Shown here: positions 7,968-17,031 of the stretch, piece after piece
How the letters are laid out: each line of letters begins with the position of its first letter
Position numbering within the stretch: position 1 is the stretch's first letter
From: Phycisphaerales bacterium
Lineage (GTDB): Bacteria > Planctomycetota > Phycisphaerae > Sedimentisphaerales > Anaerobacaceae
Assembly (NCBI GenBank): GCA_011057845.1
Contig: DSDB01000407.1
Location: 1-45,043 of the forward strand
DNA: 45,043 nucleotides
Reading direction: 5' to 3'
Notes under the pieces: generated by a model
The model's database searches: none
Told to the model about the DNA's origin: nothing
What the model saw: only the letters and a program-made list of their open reading frames with translations
Program-made: the position numbers and the translations under genes

Positions 7968-7985
7968 GCCCGGCGCCCGCCGGGC
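7968..7985 (-). other. GC hairpin between infA and rpmJ
   Basis: gcccggc, 4-nt loop, gccgggc: a perfect 7-bp all-GC stem starting 9 nt past the infA stop codon. No T-run follows, so not an intrinsic terminator. It could stabilise or separate the infA message; this is inference. Confidence 0.5.
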
Positions 7986-7994
7986 GGCGCGGCG

Positions 7995-8210
7995 CTACTG
8001 CCGCAAAACGATGCGCCCGCGGTTCAGGTCGTACGGCGACATTTCGACAACGACACCGTCGCCGGGCAGGATGCGTATAAAGTGCATACGCATCTTGCCT
8101 GAAACGTGCGCCAGAACCTTGTGGCCGTTTTGAAGCTCCACACGGAACACCGCGTTCGGCAAGGCCTCGATAACTTTGGCCTCTAATCTGATTGTCTCCT
8201 TCTTTGCCAT
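7995..8210 (-). CDS. infA: Translation initiation factor IF-1
   Basis: 71 aa, the canonical length. A single OB-fold S1-like domain: [20 protein letters not shown], then [20 protein letters not shown] and a C-terminal [11 protein letters not shown]. It occupies the 30S A site during initiation and assists IF-2 and IF-3. It lies 37 bp after map and before rpmJ. The Shine-Dalgarno is weak (gaag). Confidence 0.98.
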   Translation of the reverse strand: MAKKETIRLEAKVIEALPNAVFRVELQNGHKVLAHVSGKMRMHFIRILPGDGVVVEMSPYDLNRGRIVLRQ

Positions 8211-8247
8211 ACTTCAAGCGTGCTGATAGGCCGCGGCCGGCCGGTGG

Positions 8248-9030
8248 TCACGGGTGTTGCGTCAGTACATCACAGCCGCCGCGGGTGATCGCAATCGTAT
8301 GTTCAAAATGCGCCGAGCACCTTCCATCAGCCGTCACAACGGTCCATCCGTTGCGAAGCGTCTTGACGGCGTGGCCGCCGGCATTAATCATCGGCTCCAC
8401 GGCCAGGACCATGCCCTCGGCCAGGACGATATCATCGACCAGCAGTTCGCGGCTGACGAAGTTCGGCACGCGCGGCTCTTCATGCATCCGGGTGCCGATG
8501 CCGTGGCCCACGAAATCGCGAACGACGGAAAAGCCCGCCGCCTCGGCGTAACTTTGCATGTCGCGGGCGATTTGGGACCACTTCAGGCCCGGAACGACCT
8601 TGCGAATCGCAATCTCGAGCACTCGCCGGGTCACGTCGATCAGCCGCCACCGATCCGCCGACACCTCGCCGATCGCCAGCGTCATCGCCGCATCGCCGCA
8701 GTAGCCGTTCAGTCGAACACCGAAGTCGACGCTCAGGATGTCGCCCGTTCGGAGCACCGCATCCTCCGAGGGGATGCCGTGAACGACTTCATGGTTGACC
8801 GAGGCGCAGATGACGCCGGGAAAAGGCTGTCCGGCGCCGGGGTTGCGCACGCCCTTGAACAGGGGCTCGGCGCCAGCCGCAAGGGTCATCTCCGCGGCAA
8901 TCCGGTCCAGCCGGCCCGTGCTCACGCCCGGCTCTGCAATATCTTGAAGTTGTGAAAGAACATCGGCTACAACTGCGCCGGCACGTCGCATCAACTCGAT
9001 TTCTCTGCGGCTGCGAAGCGTTATAGCCAT
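8248..9030 (-). CDS. map: Methionine aminopeptidase, type I
   Basis: 260 aa. All five metal ligands of the pita-bread fold can be placed: Asp in VDFGVRLNG, Asp in YCGDAAMTL, His in GHGIGTRMHEEP, Glu in VLAVEPMI, and Glu in SAHFEHTI; the substrate His is in NHEVVHGIP. There is no N-terminal zinc finger, so this is the short E. coli-like type Ia. It removes the initiator Met from nascent chains in the cytosol, logically placed with IF-1 and the ribosome. It starts 27 bp after the adk stop. Confidence 0.97.
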   Translation of the reverse strand: MAITLRSRREIELMRRAGAVVADVLSQLQDIAEPGVSTGRLDRIAAEMTLAAGAEPLFKGVRNPGAGQPFPGVICASVNHEVVHGIPSEDAVLRTGDILSVDFGVRLNGYCGDAAMTLAIGEVSADRWRLIDVTRRVLEIAIRKVVPGLKWSQIARDMQSYAEAAGFSVVRDFVGHGIGTRMHEEPRVPNFVSRELLVDDIVLAEGMVLAVEPMINAGGHAVKTLRNGWTVVTADGRCSAHFEHTIAITRGGCDVLTQHP

Positions 9031-9057
9031 TTACTGTCTCTCGATCATCCCGGCCGG

Positions 9058-9711
9058 CTACGATACGGCCAGACCATCGAGTATTTCAAACACGGCCGCC
9101 GCGACGTCATCGACATCACGGTCTGCATCAACATTGTGGACCGTGCCACTTTTTGCGTAATAACCCACCACGGGCCGGGTCTGCTCGTGGTAGGTCTTCA
9201 GGCGATTGGCCACGACTTCCACGGTATCATCCGGCCGCTGAACCAGTTCCGCGCCGTCGTGGTCGCAGCGACCTTCGACCTTCGGCTTGAGATTCGTCAC
9301 GTGATACACGGCGCCGCACTTTGGACAACTGCGGCGGCCCGTGATCCGGTCGGTGATAATCTTGTCGTCCACCGTTAGATTGATCACCGCATCGATCCCG
9401 CGCCCGGCGGCCTTGAGGGCCTTATCCAGCTCGACGCCCTGATTCACGGTCCTGGGAAAACCATCAAGGATGAAACCCGCCTCCGGGGCCCCGGAGATCG
9501 CCTGGCTCATCATGCGGACAATCAACTCATCGGGCACCAGCGCCCCGGCATCCATATAGCTCTGGGCCTTCTTGCCCAGTTCGGTGCCCTCGGAGCGGTT
9601 CTTCCGGAGCAGATCGCCACTGGACAGGTGCAACAGTCCATAACGGTCCACGATTTTCTTGCACTGGGTTCCTTTGCCGGCGCCCGGCGCTCCCAGGAGT
9701 ATTACTCTCAT
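9058..9711 (-). CDS. adk: Adenylate kinase with zinc-binding lid
   Basis: 217 aa. P-loop GAPGAGKGTQC at the N-terminus, the AMP-binding LDGFPRTVNQ, and a long lid domain (residues about 125-165) with C-x2-C-x16-C-x2-D ligands, the zinc-stabilised lid seen in many Gram-positive and some Gram-negative enzymes. It catalyses ATP + AMP to 2 ADP. The ATG overlaps the secY stop by 4 bp (ATGA), so translational coupling is likely. The order secY-adk-map-infA matches the Bacillus-type spc operon. Confidence 0.98.
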   Translation of the reverse strand: MRVILLGAPGAGKGTQCKKIVDRYGLLHLSSGDLLRKNRSEGTELGKKAQSYMDAGALVPDELIVRMMSQAISGAPEAGFILDGFPRTVNQGVELDKALKAAGRGIDAVINLTVDDKIITDRITGRRSCPKCGAVYHVTNLKPKVEGRCDHDGAELVQRPDDTVEVVANRLKTYHEQTRPVVGYYAKSGTVHNVDADRDVDDVAAAVFEILDGLAVS

Positions 9712-11069
9712 GCATACGCTCCTTTGATCCGTCCGCTGGACGAGAACCCTTCATAGCTTCGCATCAGCAGGTTGGCCTCGATCTTCTGAACCAAGTCGAG
9801 TGAGACGCTGACGACAATCAGCAAACCGGTGCCTCCGAGAAACGCCGAGACCCGCCAGTCGATGCCCAACAACACCGTAATAAGAGACGGCACCACGGCG
9901 ATGATCGCCAGGAAGGACGCGCCGAAATACGTGATCCGGGTCATGACCGTCTCAAGGTACTCGGCCGTGCGGCGGCCGGGCCGAAGACCCGGGATAAAGG
10001 CGCCGTTATCACGGAGATTCTTCGCCATCTCCTTGGGCTGGAACTGCACCGTCACCCAGAAATAGGCGAACAGGAATATCAGAAGCATGTACAGGAAGTT
10101 GTACACGAATGCGTCGTGGGCGAAGGCATCCTGAATCTGCTGGAAGAGATTGGACCTGCCCAGCGAGGGGATGTTGTCGAGCCAGCTCAGGATAATGGGC
10201 GGAAACATCATGAAACTCGATGCAAAGATGATCGGCATCACGCCGCCGTGGTTGACCCGCAGCGGGAGGTAGTGCCGCTGGCCCCCGTAGACCCGGCGGC
10301 CGCGCATCTGCTTGGCCTGCTGGATCGGAATGCGGCGCTGACCCTGGGTAATCAGGATGGCGCCGGCAATGACAAAGACAAATGCGGCCGCCAGAAGGAT
10401 CAACTTCGCCGGCCCCACGTCGCTGGCTTGGGCATTGACGCTCAGATCGACGCGGCCCCACAGCGTCTGAACCGCCCAGGGCATTCTTGAGAGGATGCCC
10501 GCCATGATAATCAGACTGATGCCGTTGCCGATGCCGTACTCATCGATCTGCTCGCCAAGCCACATCAGAAAGATCGTCCCGGCCGTCATGCCCGCGACGC
10601 CCATGATCATCGCCTGGATATACATGCCCGGATACGTCAGGTTGTCGCCGCCGAGGATCTTCATGAACATGATCGACTGCAAGACGCATATAAACACGGT
10701 AAGGTACCGCGTGTACTCCTGGATCTTCTTGTAGCCCGTCTGGCCTTCCTGGCGGAGCTTCTTCAGGACCGGGATCACCTCGCCCAGCAGCATCAGGATG
10801 ATCGACGCCGTGATGTAGGGCATGATGCCAAGGCCGAAGAGACTGCTTTGTTCGAGCGTGCCGCCGGTGAACATCTGCATGTACTCGGTGGCTCGGCCGA
10901 TGGGCGATTCGGAGCCGCGAGACTCGACCATCTGCCGGACCTTCTCGTGGTCGAATCCGGGCACGGGGATATGGAAACCGACCCGGTAGATAATCAGCAG
11001 CGCAAGGGTAAAGAGGATCTTGTTGCGAAGATCCTTGATTCTGAACACGTTTATGACTGCCGATATCAT
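9708..11069 (-). CDS. secY: Protein translocase subunit SecY
   Basis: 453 aa with about ten hydrophobic segments. Typical motifs: LFTLALLIIYRVGFHIPVPG in TM1, SLFGLGIMPYITASIILMLL in TM2, and cytosolic loops with GQRRIPIQQAKQMRGRRVYG and GAFIPGLRPGRRTAEYLE. It is the channel of the SecYEG translocon in the inner membrane; the partner secE is also in the window. It lies after rplO by 75 bp and overlaps adk. Confidence 0.98.
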   Translation of the reverse strand: MISAVINVFRIKDLRNKILFTLALLIIYRVGFHIPVPGFDHEKVRQMVESRGSESPIGRATEYMQMFTGGTLEQSSLFGLGIMPYITASIILMLLGEVIPVLKKLRQEGQTGYKKIQEYTRYLTVFICVLQSIMFMKILGGDNLTYPGMYIQAMIMGVAGMTAGTIFLMWLGEQIDEYGIGNGISLIIMAGILSRMPWAVQTLWGRVDLSVNAQASDVGPAKLILLAAAFVFVIAGAILITQGQRRIPIQQAKQMRGRRVYGGQRHYLPLRVNHGGVMPIIFASSFMMFPPIILSWLDNIPSLGRSNLFQQIQDAFAHDAFVYNFLYMLLIFLFAYFWVTVQFQPKEMAKNLRDNGAFIPGLRPGRRTAEYLETVMTRITYFGASFLAIIAVVPSLITVLLGIDWRVSAFLGGTGLLIVVSVSLDLVQKIEANLLMRSYEGFSSSGRIKGAYA

Positions 11070-11144
11070 CCTTCTGCTTTCCGATATGCACTTAGTGAAA
11101 TCGTTCGCAGGCGGTCTCAGGAACCGCTCGCCTTCTTTCCGGCA

Positions 11145-11594
11145 TCACCCTTGCAAAGCAACCGCCTCACCACCACAGCCTACAATCTTCTGCTCGGCGC
11201 TGCGGCTGAACTTGTGCACCGTAACGAACAGTTTCTTGGTAAGCTGGCCGTCGCCGAGCACCTTGACCGTGCTGCGAACGCTGTCGATCAGGCCGGCGGC
11301 GGACAACTCATCCACGCCGACCTTGGCGCCGTCATCGAACCGCTCCAACTGCCAGACATTCACGACCTCACACCGATGCTCGAACGCCGCGTTGCTGAAG
11401 CCCCGCTTGGGCAGTCGCCGGAACAGGGGCATCTGGCCGCCTTCGTAAAGCGAACTCGACCGGGCCCCGGCCCTGCTGCCGCTGCCCTTGTGGCCTCGGC
11501 CGGAGGTCTTTCCGTGCCCGGACCCGGGGCCGCGGCCAACCCGTTTGCGAGCCTTGTGTTTGCCGACGACCGAAGTTATTTCATGACTCAACAT
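11145..11594 (-). CDS. rplO: 50S ribosomal protein L15
   Basis: 149 aa if started at the ATG of MLSHEITSVVG; the track uses a GTG three codons earlier. The N-terminal Gly/Arg/Lys-rich rRNA-penetrating segment (RKRVGRGPGSGHGKTSGRGH) and the C-terminal globular domain are complete. It follows rpsE by 32 bp, where rpmD (L30) would normally lie between the two. Confidence 0.96.
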   Translation of the reverse strand: MLSHEITSVVGKHKARKRVGRGPGSGHGKTSGRGHKGSGSRAGARSSSLYEGGQMPLFRRLPKRGFSNAAFEHRCEVVNVWQLERFDDGAKVGVDELSAAGLIDSVRSTVKVLGDGQLTKKLFVTVHKFSRSAEQKIVGCGGEAVALQG

Positions 11595-11626
11595 GTAGAT
11601 CACCCGACTTTACAAAATGGTCTATG

Positions 11627-12133
11627 TCAACCGTTGATCGTCACCCCCCGCAGAGCCTCGATTTCCTCCTTGTTCCGAAGCTTGAGCAATCCGTCCAGCG
11701 TGGCCTTGACGACGTTCTTGGGCGACGTGCTTCCGTAGATCTTCGTCAGGACATCCTGCACGCCGGCGTATTCGAGGACGGCCCGTGCGCTGGAGCCGGC
11801 GATAACGCCCGTTCCCGGACTGGCCGGAACCAGCGTGATGCGCGTGGCCCGGTAGCGCCCGTGAACCTCGTGCGGGAGGGTCTTGCCGTCGAGGGCGATG
11901 GTGTGCATCGCCTTCTTCGCGTCCTTAACGCCCTTTTCCACCGCCTGCGGGACCTCATTCGCCTTGCCGTAACCGACGCCCACGTTTCCGGCCCTGTCGC
12001 CGACGACCACAAGCGCCGCAAAACTGAACCGCCGACCGCCTTTGACGACCTTGGAACACCGGTACACCTTGACCACGGTGTCTTCGAGAGGCCTTTCTTC
12101 CTGTTCAGCTAAATGGGGTGTTTCGAGTGCCAA
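11627..12133 (-). CDS. rpsE: 30S ribosomal protein S5
   Basis: 168 aa, with a TTG start supported by GAGG 6 nt upstream; no better ATG exists. The N-terminal double-stranded-RNA-binding-like domain (DTVVKVYRCSKVVKGGRRFS) precedes the S5 C-terminal domain (TLVPASPGTGVIAGSSARAV). It acts in decoding fidelity and mRNA entry. It follows rplR by 30 bp; no rpmD ORF follows. Confidence 0.97.
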   Translation of the reverse strand: MALETPHLAEQEERPLEDTVVKVYRCSKVVKGGRRFSFAALVVVGDRAGNVGVGYGKANEVPQAVEKGVKDAKKAMHTIALDGKTLPHEVHGRYRATRITLVPASPGTGVIAGSSARAVLEYAGVQDVLTKIYGSTSPKNVVKATLDGLLKLRNKEEIEALRGVTING

Positions 12134-12163
12134 TGTAATCCTCGATTCTCAAGCATGGTTTCA

Positions 12164-12529
12164 TCAAAAAGCCAGACCGGCTTTCCTCGCCGCGTCCGCC
12201 AGGGCCTTGACCCTGCCGTGAAACCGGTATCGGTTCCTGTCAAAACATACACACTTGATCCCAACGCCCAGGGCCCGCTTGGCGATGGCCTCGCCCACGG
12301 CCTCGGCCGCCTTGCGGTTAGAGCCGCGCGCCAGTTGGTCTCGCAGGGCCTTGACCTTGGTGCCGGCGGACACCAGCGTCGCACCGGCCATGTCGTCCAC
12401 GATCTGAACATAGATATGCCGGTTGGACCGGAAGACCGACAGACGGGGCCGTTCGGGCGTGCCGACGACCTTCTTGCGCACATGCTTCTTGCGCCGCAGC
12501 GCCGCCTTATCCATTTTTTTGCTCATCAT
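12164..12529 (-). CDS. rplR: 50S ribosomal protein L18
   Basis: 121 aa. Basic N-terminus, then [20 protein letters not shown] and the C-terminal [20 protein letters not shown], the 5S rRNA-binding fold. Two consecutive ATGs (12529, 12526) could each be the start; neither has a strong Shine-Dalgarno, so coupling to rplF, 18 bp upstream, is plausible. Confidence 0.97.
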   Translation of the reverse strand: MMSKKMDKAALRRKKHVRKKVVGTPERPRLSVFRSNRHIYVQIVDDMAGATLVSAGTKVKALRDQLARGSNRKAAEAVGEAIAKRALGVGIKCVCFDRNRYRFHGRVKALADAARKAGLAF

Positions 12530-12547
12530 AATAACGACCCATTTCCA

Positions 12548-13123
12548 TTACGCGCCACCGGATGCGAACGCCTTGCCGACCTTGTGCTGGACGTGCTCGT
12601 CGGCGTAACGAAGGCCCTTGCCCTTGTAAGGCTCCGGCGGTCTGATCTTGCGGATATTCGCCGCGAACTGCCCGACCAGGTGCTTGTCGATCCCGGCCAC
12701 GCTGAATTTGGCGGGCACGTCATTGCCGCGGGTGGCCGGCACCTCGATGTTGACCTTGATGCCCTTCGGGATGGGCAACTCCACGGGATGGCAGAACCCG
12801 ACTTGCAGCACGAGCTTGGGGCCCTGCTCTTTGACGTTGTAACCGGTTCCGTAGAGTTCCATCTTCTTCTCAAAGCCCTTGCTGACCCCCGCGACCATGT
12901 TGTTGAGCAGCGCCCGCATCGTCCCGTGCAACTGCTTGTGCCAGCGGCTCTCGGGCTGATCGTTGATGACCATGATCTGGTTGTCATCCACCCGGACCTG
13001 GATGTCCGGATGCACATCCAGCGCCAGGTTTCCCAGCGGACCGGTCGCCTTGACCGTCTGGCCCTTCTGCTCGACCTTCACGCCCTGGGGAACATCTATC
13101 GGTTTTTTTCCAACACGACTCAT
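12548..13123 (-). CDS. rplF: 50S ribosomal protein L6
   Basis: 191 aa from MSRVGKKPIDVPQGV. Its ATG shares one base with the rpsH stop (TGATG), which decides the start and implies translational reinitiation. Two L6 repeats are present, with IRPPEPYKGKGLRYADE near the end. It is slightly longer than the usual 177-180 aa, with an extra loop around ATRGNDVPAKF. It binds 23S rRNA near the sarcin-ricin loop. Confidence 0.97.
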   Translation of the reverse strand: MSRVGKKPIDVPQGVKVEQKGQTVKATGPLGNLALDVHPDIQVRVDDNQIMVINDQPESRWHKQLHGTMRALLNNMVAGVSKGFEKKMELYGTGYNVKEQGPKLVLQVGFCHPVELPIPKGIKVNIEVPATRGNDVPAKFSVAGIDKHLVGQFAANIRKIRPPEPYKGKGLRYADEHVQHKVGKAFASGGA

Positions 13124-13521
13124 CAGCTCACCGTACAAAGAATCTCGCCGCCGATCTTGCTCGCGCGGCAGTTTCTGTCACTCATTACGCCCTTGCTCGT
13201 GGAAACGACCACTATACCCATCCCCCCCAGCACCTCGGGCAGGTCGTCAACGCCCCGGTACACCCGGCAACCGGGCTTGCTGGTCCGCTGGATCTCGGAA
13301 ATCACCGAGCGGCCGTCTTCGTCGTACTTCAGCGTCACCCGGAGGATGTCCTGCGGCCTGGCCTCGATGCGCTCATAGCCCTCGATGTAGCCTTCTTCCT
13401 TGAGGACCTTGGCAATGCCCTCGCAAATCTTCGATGCATTGATGTTGACCTGCGGCTTGCCCACGCGGGCCGCATTTCGAACCCGCGTCAGCATATCGGC
13501 TATAGGATCGCTCCACGTCAT
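13123..13521 (-). CDS. rpsH: 30S ribosomal protein S8
   Basis: 132 aa, starting MTWSDPIADMLTRVRNAARV and ending with the conserved ISTSKG-type motif (VVSTSKGVMSDRNCRASKIG). It binds 16S rRNA helix 21; in E. coli it represses the spc operon at rplE. It overlaps rplF by one base. Confidence 0.98.
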   Translation of the reverse strand: MTWSDPIADMLTRVRNAARVGKPQVNINASKICEGIAKVLKEEGYIEGYERIEARPQDILRVTLKYDEDGRSVISEIQRTSKPGCRVYRGVDDLPEVLGGMGIVVVSTSKGVMSDRNCRASKIGGEILCTVS

Positions 13522-13563
13522 AATCTCATGCCTCTTGAACTGTGTATATGCCCGACGGCAGCG

Positions 13564-13749
13564 CTACCAACTGGCCTTCTTCACACCGGGAATCTTGCCT
13601 TCATTCGCCAGCGTCCTGAAGCAAATCCGGCAGACCTTGAATTTGCGATAGACCGCCTTTGACCGTCCACAGAGCTGGCAGCGGGTATACCGCCGAACTC
13701 TGAATTTCTGCTTCTGCTGTGCCTTGTGTTCCAGCGCTTTCGTTGACAT
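13564..13749 (-). CDS. rpsN: 30S ribosomal protein S14, type Z
   Basis: 61 aa, the short zinc form. The ligands are CQLC and CRIC, spaced C-x2-C-x12-C-x2-C, and the C-terminus is IPGVKKASW, diagnostic of type Z. It sits on the 30S head. The order rplE-rpsN-rpsH is canonical. Confidence 0.98.
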   Translation of the reverse strand: MSTKALEHKAQQKQKFRVRRYTRCQLCGRSKAVYRKFKVCRICFRTLANEGKIPGVKKASW

Positions 13750-13804
13750 TCAAACGCTCCAAAATCCGTCCTGCGGCTCATGCGGGCCATCCCGCGGCCG
13801 CGTT

Positions 13805-14356
13805 TTATGCGTCGGTTCCTTTCTTAAAGGGCATACCGAACAAGGCCAGCATCCTCCGGGCCTCCTCATCGGTGCGGGCCGTCGTCACAAACGTGATGTT
13901 CATGCCCTGCTGAAACTCGACGGCGGCCGGGTTGATCTCCGGAAACACGCTCTGCTCGGTCAGGCCCATCGAATAATTGCCCCGCCCGTCGAAGCCGTTC
14001 GGGTTGAGCCCGCGGAAGTCGCGCACCCGTGGAATCGCCAGATTGATCAGGCGGTCCATGAACTCATACATCCGCACGCCCCGCAACGTGACCTTCAGAC
14101 CGGTCTGCTGGCCCTCGCGCACCTTGAAGTTCGACACGCTCTTCTTGGCCTTGCAGACCATCGGCGACTGCCCGGCGATCATCGTCAGTTCCTTGCGGGC
14201 CGACTCCAGGAACTTCTTGTCCTGAACCGCCCGGCCGATACCCATGGAAATGACCATCTTGACCACCTTCGGAACGGCCATCACGTTCGTATAGGCGAAC
14301 TCCTTCGTCAGGTCCGGGACGATCTTCGATTTATAAAGGTCTCTTAAACGCGCCAT
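13805..14356 (-). CDS. rplE: 50S ribosomal protein L5
   Basis: 183 aa. MARLRDLYKSKIVPDLTKEF at the start, NVMAVPKVVKMVISMGIGRA, and the C-terminal NPAAVEFQQGMNITFVTTAR are L5 hallmarks. It binds 5S rRNA in the central protuberance with L18. It follows rplX by 71 bp. Confidence 0.98.
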   Translation of the reverse strand: MARLRDLYKSKIVPDLTKEFAYTNVMAVPKVVKMVISMGIGRAVQDKKFLESARKELTMIAGQSPMVCKAKKSVSNFKVREGQQTGLKVTLRGVRMYEFMDRLINLAIPRVRDFRGLNPNGFDGRGNYSMGLTEQSVFPEINPAAVEFQQGMNITFVTTARTDEEARRMLALFGMPFKKGTDA

Positions 14357-14427
14357 CGTATTTCTTCTTCAATTCCTGCCGTTCAATCCTTGGGGCCTTG
14401 GCCAACGCTGTGCCCCGCCGCGGCGAC

Positions 14428-14742
14428 TCAGTCCAGGACCGCGCCGTCGGTTGTTACCCGTTTCTTCTTGCCCGCGGCGTCCACCTGGTAGCGGACCCGC
14501 CGCCCCTTCGAACTGCGGGTGCTCAGGGGCAACACGTTGCTCATGTGAATCGGCTGCTCCACGCTGATACGGCCGCCCTGCGGGTTCTTCTTGGAGGGAC
14601 GCACATGCTTCTTGGCGATGTTGTGCCCCTGAACAATCACCCGGTTCTTATCCGGCAACACCCGAAGCACCTTTCCGGTCGCCCCTTTGTGGTCGCCGGC
14701 GATGATCTGAACCGTCATGCCTTTTTTTATGTGCAGAGCCAT
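14428..14742 (-). CDS. rplX: 50S ribosomal protein L24
   Basis: 104 aa. An N-terminal KOW motif (KKGMTVQIIAGDHKGATGKV) is followed by HNIAKKHVRPSKKNPQGG. It is an assembly initiator at the tunnel exit. It lies 34 bp after rplN. Confidence 0.98.
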   Translation of the reverse strand: MALHIKKGMTVQIIAGDHKGATGKVLRVLPDKNRVIVQGHNIAKKHVRPSKKNPQGGRISVEQPIHMSNVLPLSTRSSKGRRVRYQVDAAGKKKRVTTDGAVLD

Positions 14743-14776
14743 GATGTTATTTAACCTGTCCTGAATCGCTGGTCCG

Positions 14777-15163
14777 TCAGACCACTTCGCCGGCCAGCGA
14801 AATGATCTTCATATAGTTCTTCTCGCGCAGTTCCCGCGCCACCGCCCCGAAGATTCGCGTACCGATCGGGTTGCCGTCGGCGTCGATCATCACGGCCGCG
14901 TTGCTGTCGAATCGAACATAGCTGCCGTCCGACCGCCTCACTGGCGCCTTCGTGCGGATGATAACGCACTTGTGCACTTTCTTGTCGTCGAGCTGGCAGG
15001 TCGGCAGGGATTTCTTGATCGCCACGCACACCACATCGCCGACCGTGGCCTTCGGCCGCGTGAACTTGCCCCTAGCGGACCCCTTGCCGAGAACCTTGAT
15101 ACACAGCGCCGACTTGACGCCGGAGTTGTCGGCGATGTCCAACATTGTTTCCTGCTGAATCAT
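14777..15163 (-). CDS. rplN: 50S ribosomal protein L14
   Basis: 128 aa, slightly longer than the usual 122. [20 protein letters not shown] and the C-terminal [20 protein letters not shown] are intact. The extra residues are in the loop around [15 protein letters not shown]. It lies at the subunit interface and contacts L19. Confidence 0.98.
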   Translation of the reverse strand: MIQQETMLDIADNSGVKSALCIKVLGKGSARGKFTRPKATVGDVVCVAIKKSLPTCQLDDKKVHKCVIIRTKAPVRRSDGSYVRFDSNAAVMIDADGNPIGTRIFGAVARELREKNYMKIISLAGEVV

Positions 15164-15197
15164 AACGTCATCTCGTTACACGTAGAAACCCGGCCGG

Positions 15198-15476
15198 TCA
15201 AACCGCCACGGCCTTCTGAGCCACCTTCACCACACGCCAGCTCTTCGTCTTGCTCATCGGCCTGCACTCGGCGATCTCCACCGTATCCCCGACACCCGCC
15301 AATTCGAGTTCATCATGCACGCTGAGCTTGGTCCGGCGGCGAATGTACTTGTTATACTTCGGGTGCCGGATCCGGTACTGGATCTCCACCCGGATGCTCT
15401 TCTTGCCGCTGACGCTCCTGACGACACCTGTCAGAGTTTTCTGTTTATTCTGCTGCACCGTCCGTATCCCATCCAA
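15198..15476 (-). CDS. rpsQ: 30S ribosomal protein S17
   Basis: 92 aa from a TTG start; an in-frame GTG six codons later (15458) is the alternative, and neither has a strong Shine-Dalgarno. The OB-fold core [20 protein letters not shown] and [20 protein letters not shown] are typical. The segment [20 protein letters not shown] is the rRNA-contacting loop. It lies 20 bp after rpmC. Confidence 0.95.
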   Translation of the reverse strand: MDGIRTVQQNKQKTLTGVVRSVSGKKSIRVEIQYRIRHPKYNKYIRRRTKLSVHDELELAGVGDTVEIAECRPMSKTKSWRVVKVAQKAVAV

Positions 15477-15496
15477 ATCGACTGCGAGCTGTCACG

Positions 15497-15691
15497 CTAC
15501 TTCTTCAATTCCACTTCATGCATGAGGGTCTTGATGCGGGCGATATCACGCCGCGTGTTGCCCACGGCCTTGGAGTTCTCCAGCTTCTCCGTCACGGCCT
15601 GGCTACGGAGGTCGAACAGATGCTTCTGGAGGTCGTCCAGCTTGCCCTGCAACTCGTCGAGACTCATCTCACGGTAATTTCTGGCCTTCAT
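15497..15691 (-). CDS. rpmC: 50S ribosomal protein L29
   Basis: 64 aa from MKARNYREMSLDELQGKLDD, with AGGAGAT about 7 nt upstream. The 14 codons before it in the track are spurious. A two-helix protein near the tunnel exit, next to L23, which in E. coli serves as a docking site for trigger factor and SRP. It follows rplP by 16 bp. Confidence 0.97.
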   Translation of the reverse strand: MKARNYREMSLDELQGKLDDLQKHLFDLRSQAVTEKLENSKAVGNTRRDIARIKTLMHEVELKK

Positions 15692-15707
15692 CAACGGATC
15701 TCCTGTG

Positions 15708-16127
15708 CTACAGCGAGTGTCTGCGCCTGACAAACCGGCACCGAACCGGCATCTTGTGCGCCACGCGGAGGAGAGCCTGCTTGGCTATGTCCTCCTCCAC
15801 GCCGCCGATCTCGAAACACACCTGCCCGGGCCGCACTCGGGCCACCCAGAACTCGGGCTCGCCCTTGCCTTTGCCCATTCGCGTTTCCAGCGGTTTGGCG
15901 CTGACCGGTTTGTGCGGGAATATCCGCATGTAGACCTTGCCCTCGCGCCGCAGGAAGTGCGTGGCCGCCACACGACCGGCCTCAATCTGCCGCGCCGTGA
16001 TCCAACTCGGCTCGAGAACCTGCAAACCGTACTCGCCGAACGCAACGTAATTGCACCGAGCGGCATTGCCCCGAACGCGACCGCGCTGACTCTTGCGGTG
16101 CTTAACTCTTTTGGGCATCATCGCCAT
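15708..16127 (-). CDS. rplP: 50S ribosomal protein L16
   Basis: 139 aa. [19 protein letters not shown] near the start, then [20 protein letters not shown] and [20 protein letters not shown] with the conserved [14 protein letters not shown] region. It organises the A-site region of the 50S. The first ATG has AAGG upstream; two further ATGs lie two and three codons in. Confidence 0.98.
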   Translation of the reverse strand: MAMMPKRVKHRKSQRGRVRGNAARCNYVAFGEYGLQVLEPSWITARQIEAGRVAATHFLRREGKVYMRIFPHKPVSAKPLETRMGKGKGEPEFWVARVRPGQVCFEIGGVEEDIAKQALLRVAHKMPVRCRFVRRRHSL

Positions 16128-16169
16128 AGTTGTATACCTTCAAGAAAACGTCTAATAATAACCCGGTTC

Positions 16170-16994
16170 TCAGGAACCCTGCCCCTCGCCGGCGGCCGCT
16201 GTATTCGGCGCCGCGGCCGGTGATCCCGTCGGGGCGGATGCCGAAGAATCCGCCGCCTTCGCCTCCCGCGAGCCCCTGCCACCCCGGGGACCGGAAGGAC
16301 CGTCCTCGCCGCGGCGCGGAGGTCTGCGCCGCCGCTGGACCGACGGCGTTAACTCCTCGCCGAACTTGCCCTTGTAAATCCACACCTTGATGCCGATCGC
16401 CCCATACGTCGTGCGGGCCACCGATATGGCGTAGTCCACGTTGGCGTCGAGCGTGTGCAACGGAATGCTGCCCATCTTCTGGGTCTCCTGCCGGGCCATT
16501 TCCGAGCCCGCCAGCCGACCGGAACAGATGATCTTGACGCCCTTGGCCCCGGCGTTCATGGCCGATTCGCAGTACTGCTTCATGGTGCGGCGGAACGATG
16601 CCCGCTTGCCCAACTGCTCGGCGATAGCCTGGCCGACCAGCACGGCATTGAGATCCGGCTCCTTGATTTCGATGACATTGACGCTGACCTTGCGGGCGGT
16701 GAGATTCTCCAACTCCTCACGCAGCTTATCCACCTCGCCGCCCCGCGGACCAATCACGATGCCCGGGCGGGCGCTATGCAGCGTAACCTGCACCTCGTTG
16801 CGCGTCCGAACAATCTCCGTCTTGGCCACCGCGCCCTTCGGCATGCTCCGATTATGCTTGGCGTCTACGTAATCGCGGATCTTTTGATCCTCCACGAGGA
16901 ACTCTCCGTACAGTGTCTTCGGAGCATACCAAGTGCTCTGCCACCCGAGGGTGACTCCCGTTCTAAAGCCGATTGGCGAGGTTTTCTGACCCAT
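16170..16994 (-). CDS. rpsC: 30S ribosomal protein S3 with Gly/Arg/Ser/Ala-rich tail
   Basis: 274 aa versus about 210-235 normally. MGQKTSPIGFRTGVTLGWQS, a KH type 2 domain with GPRG as its GxxG loop, and the S3 C-terminal domain ending at YGAIGIKVWIYKGKFGEE. The remaining 50-55 residues are RRRRPPRR-like, then Gly/Ser/Ala/Thr-rich and probably disordered. S3 forms the mRNA entry helicase site with S4 and S5. It follows rplV by 37 bp. Confidence 0.97.
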   Translation of the reverse strand: MGQKTSPIGFRTGVTLGWQSTWYAPKTLYGEFLVEDQKIRDYVDAKHNRSMPKGAVAKTEIVRTRNEVQVTLHSARPGIVIGPRGGEVDKLREELENLTARKVSVNVIEIKEPDLNAVLVGQAIAEQLGKRASFRRTMKQYCESAMNAGAKGVKIICSGRLAGSEMARQETQKMGSIPLHTLDANVDYAISVARTTYGAIGIKVWIYKGKFGEELTPSVQRRRRPPRRGEDGPSGPRGGRGSREAKAADSSASAPTGSPAAAPNTAAAGEGQGS

Positions 16995-17031
16995 AGCTAA
17001 CCTGTATTCAGTCTCTGTTCGATCCTGGTTT

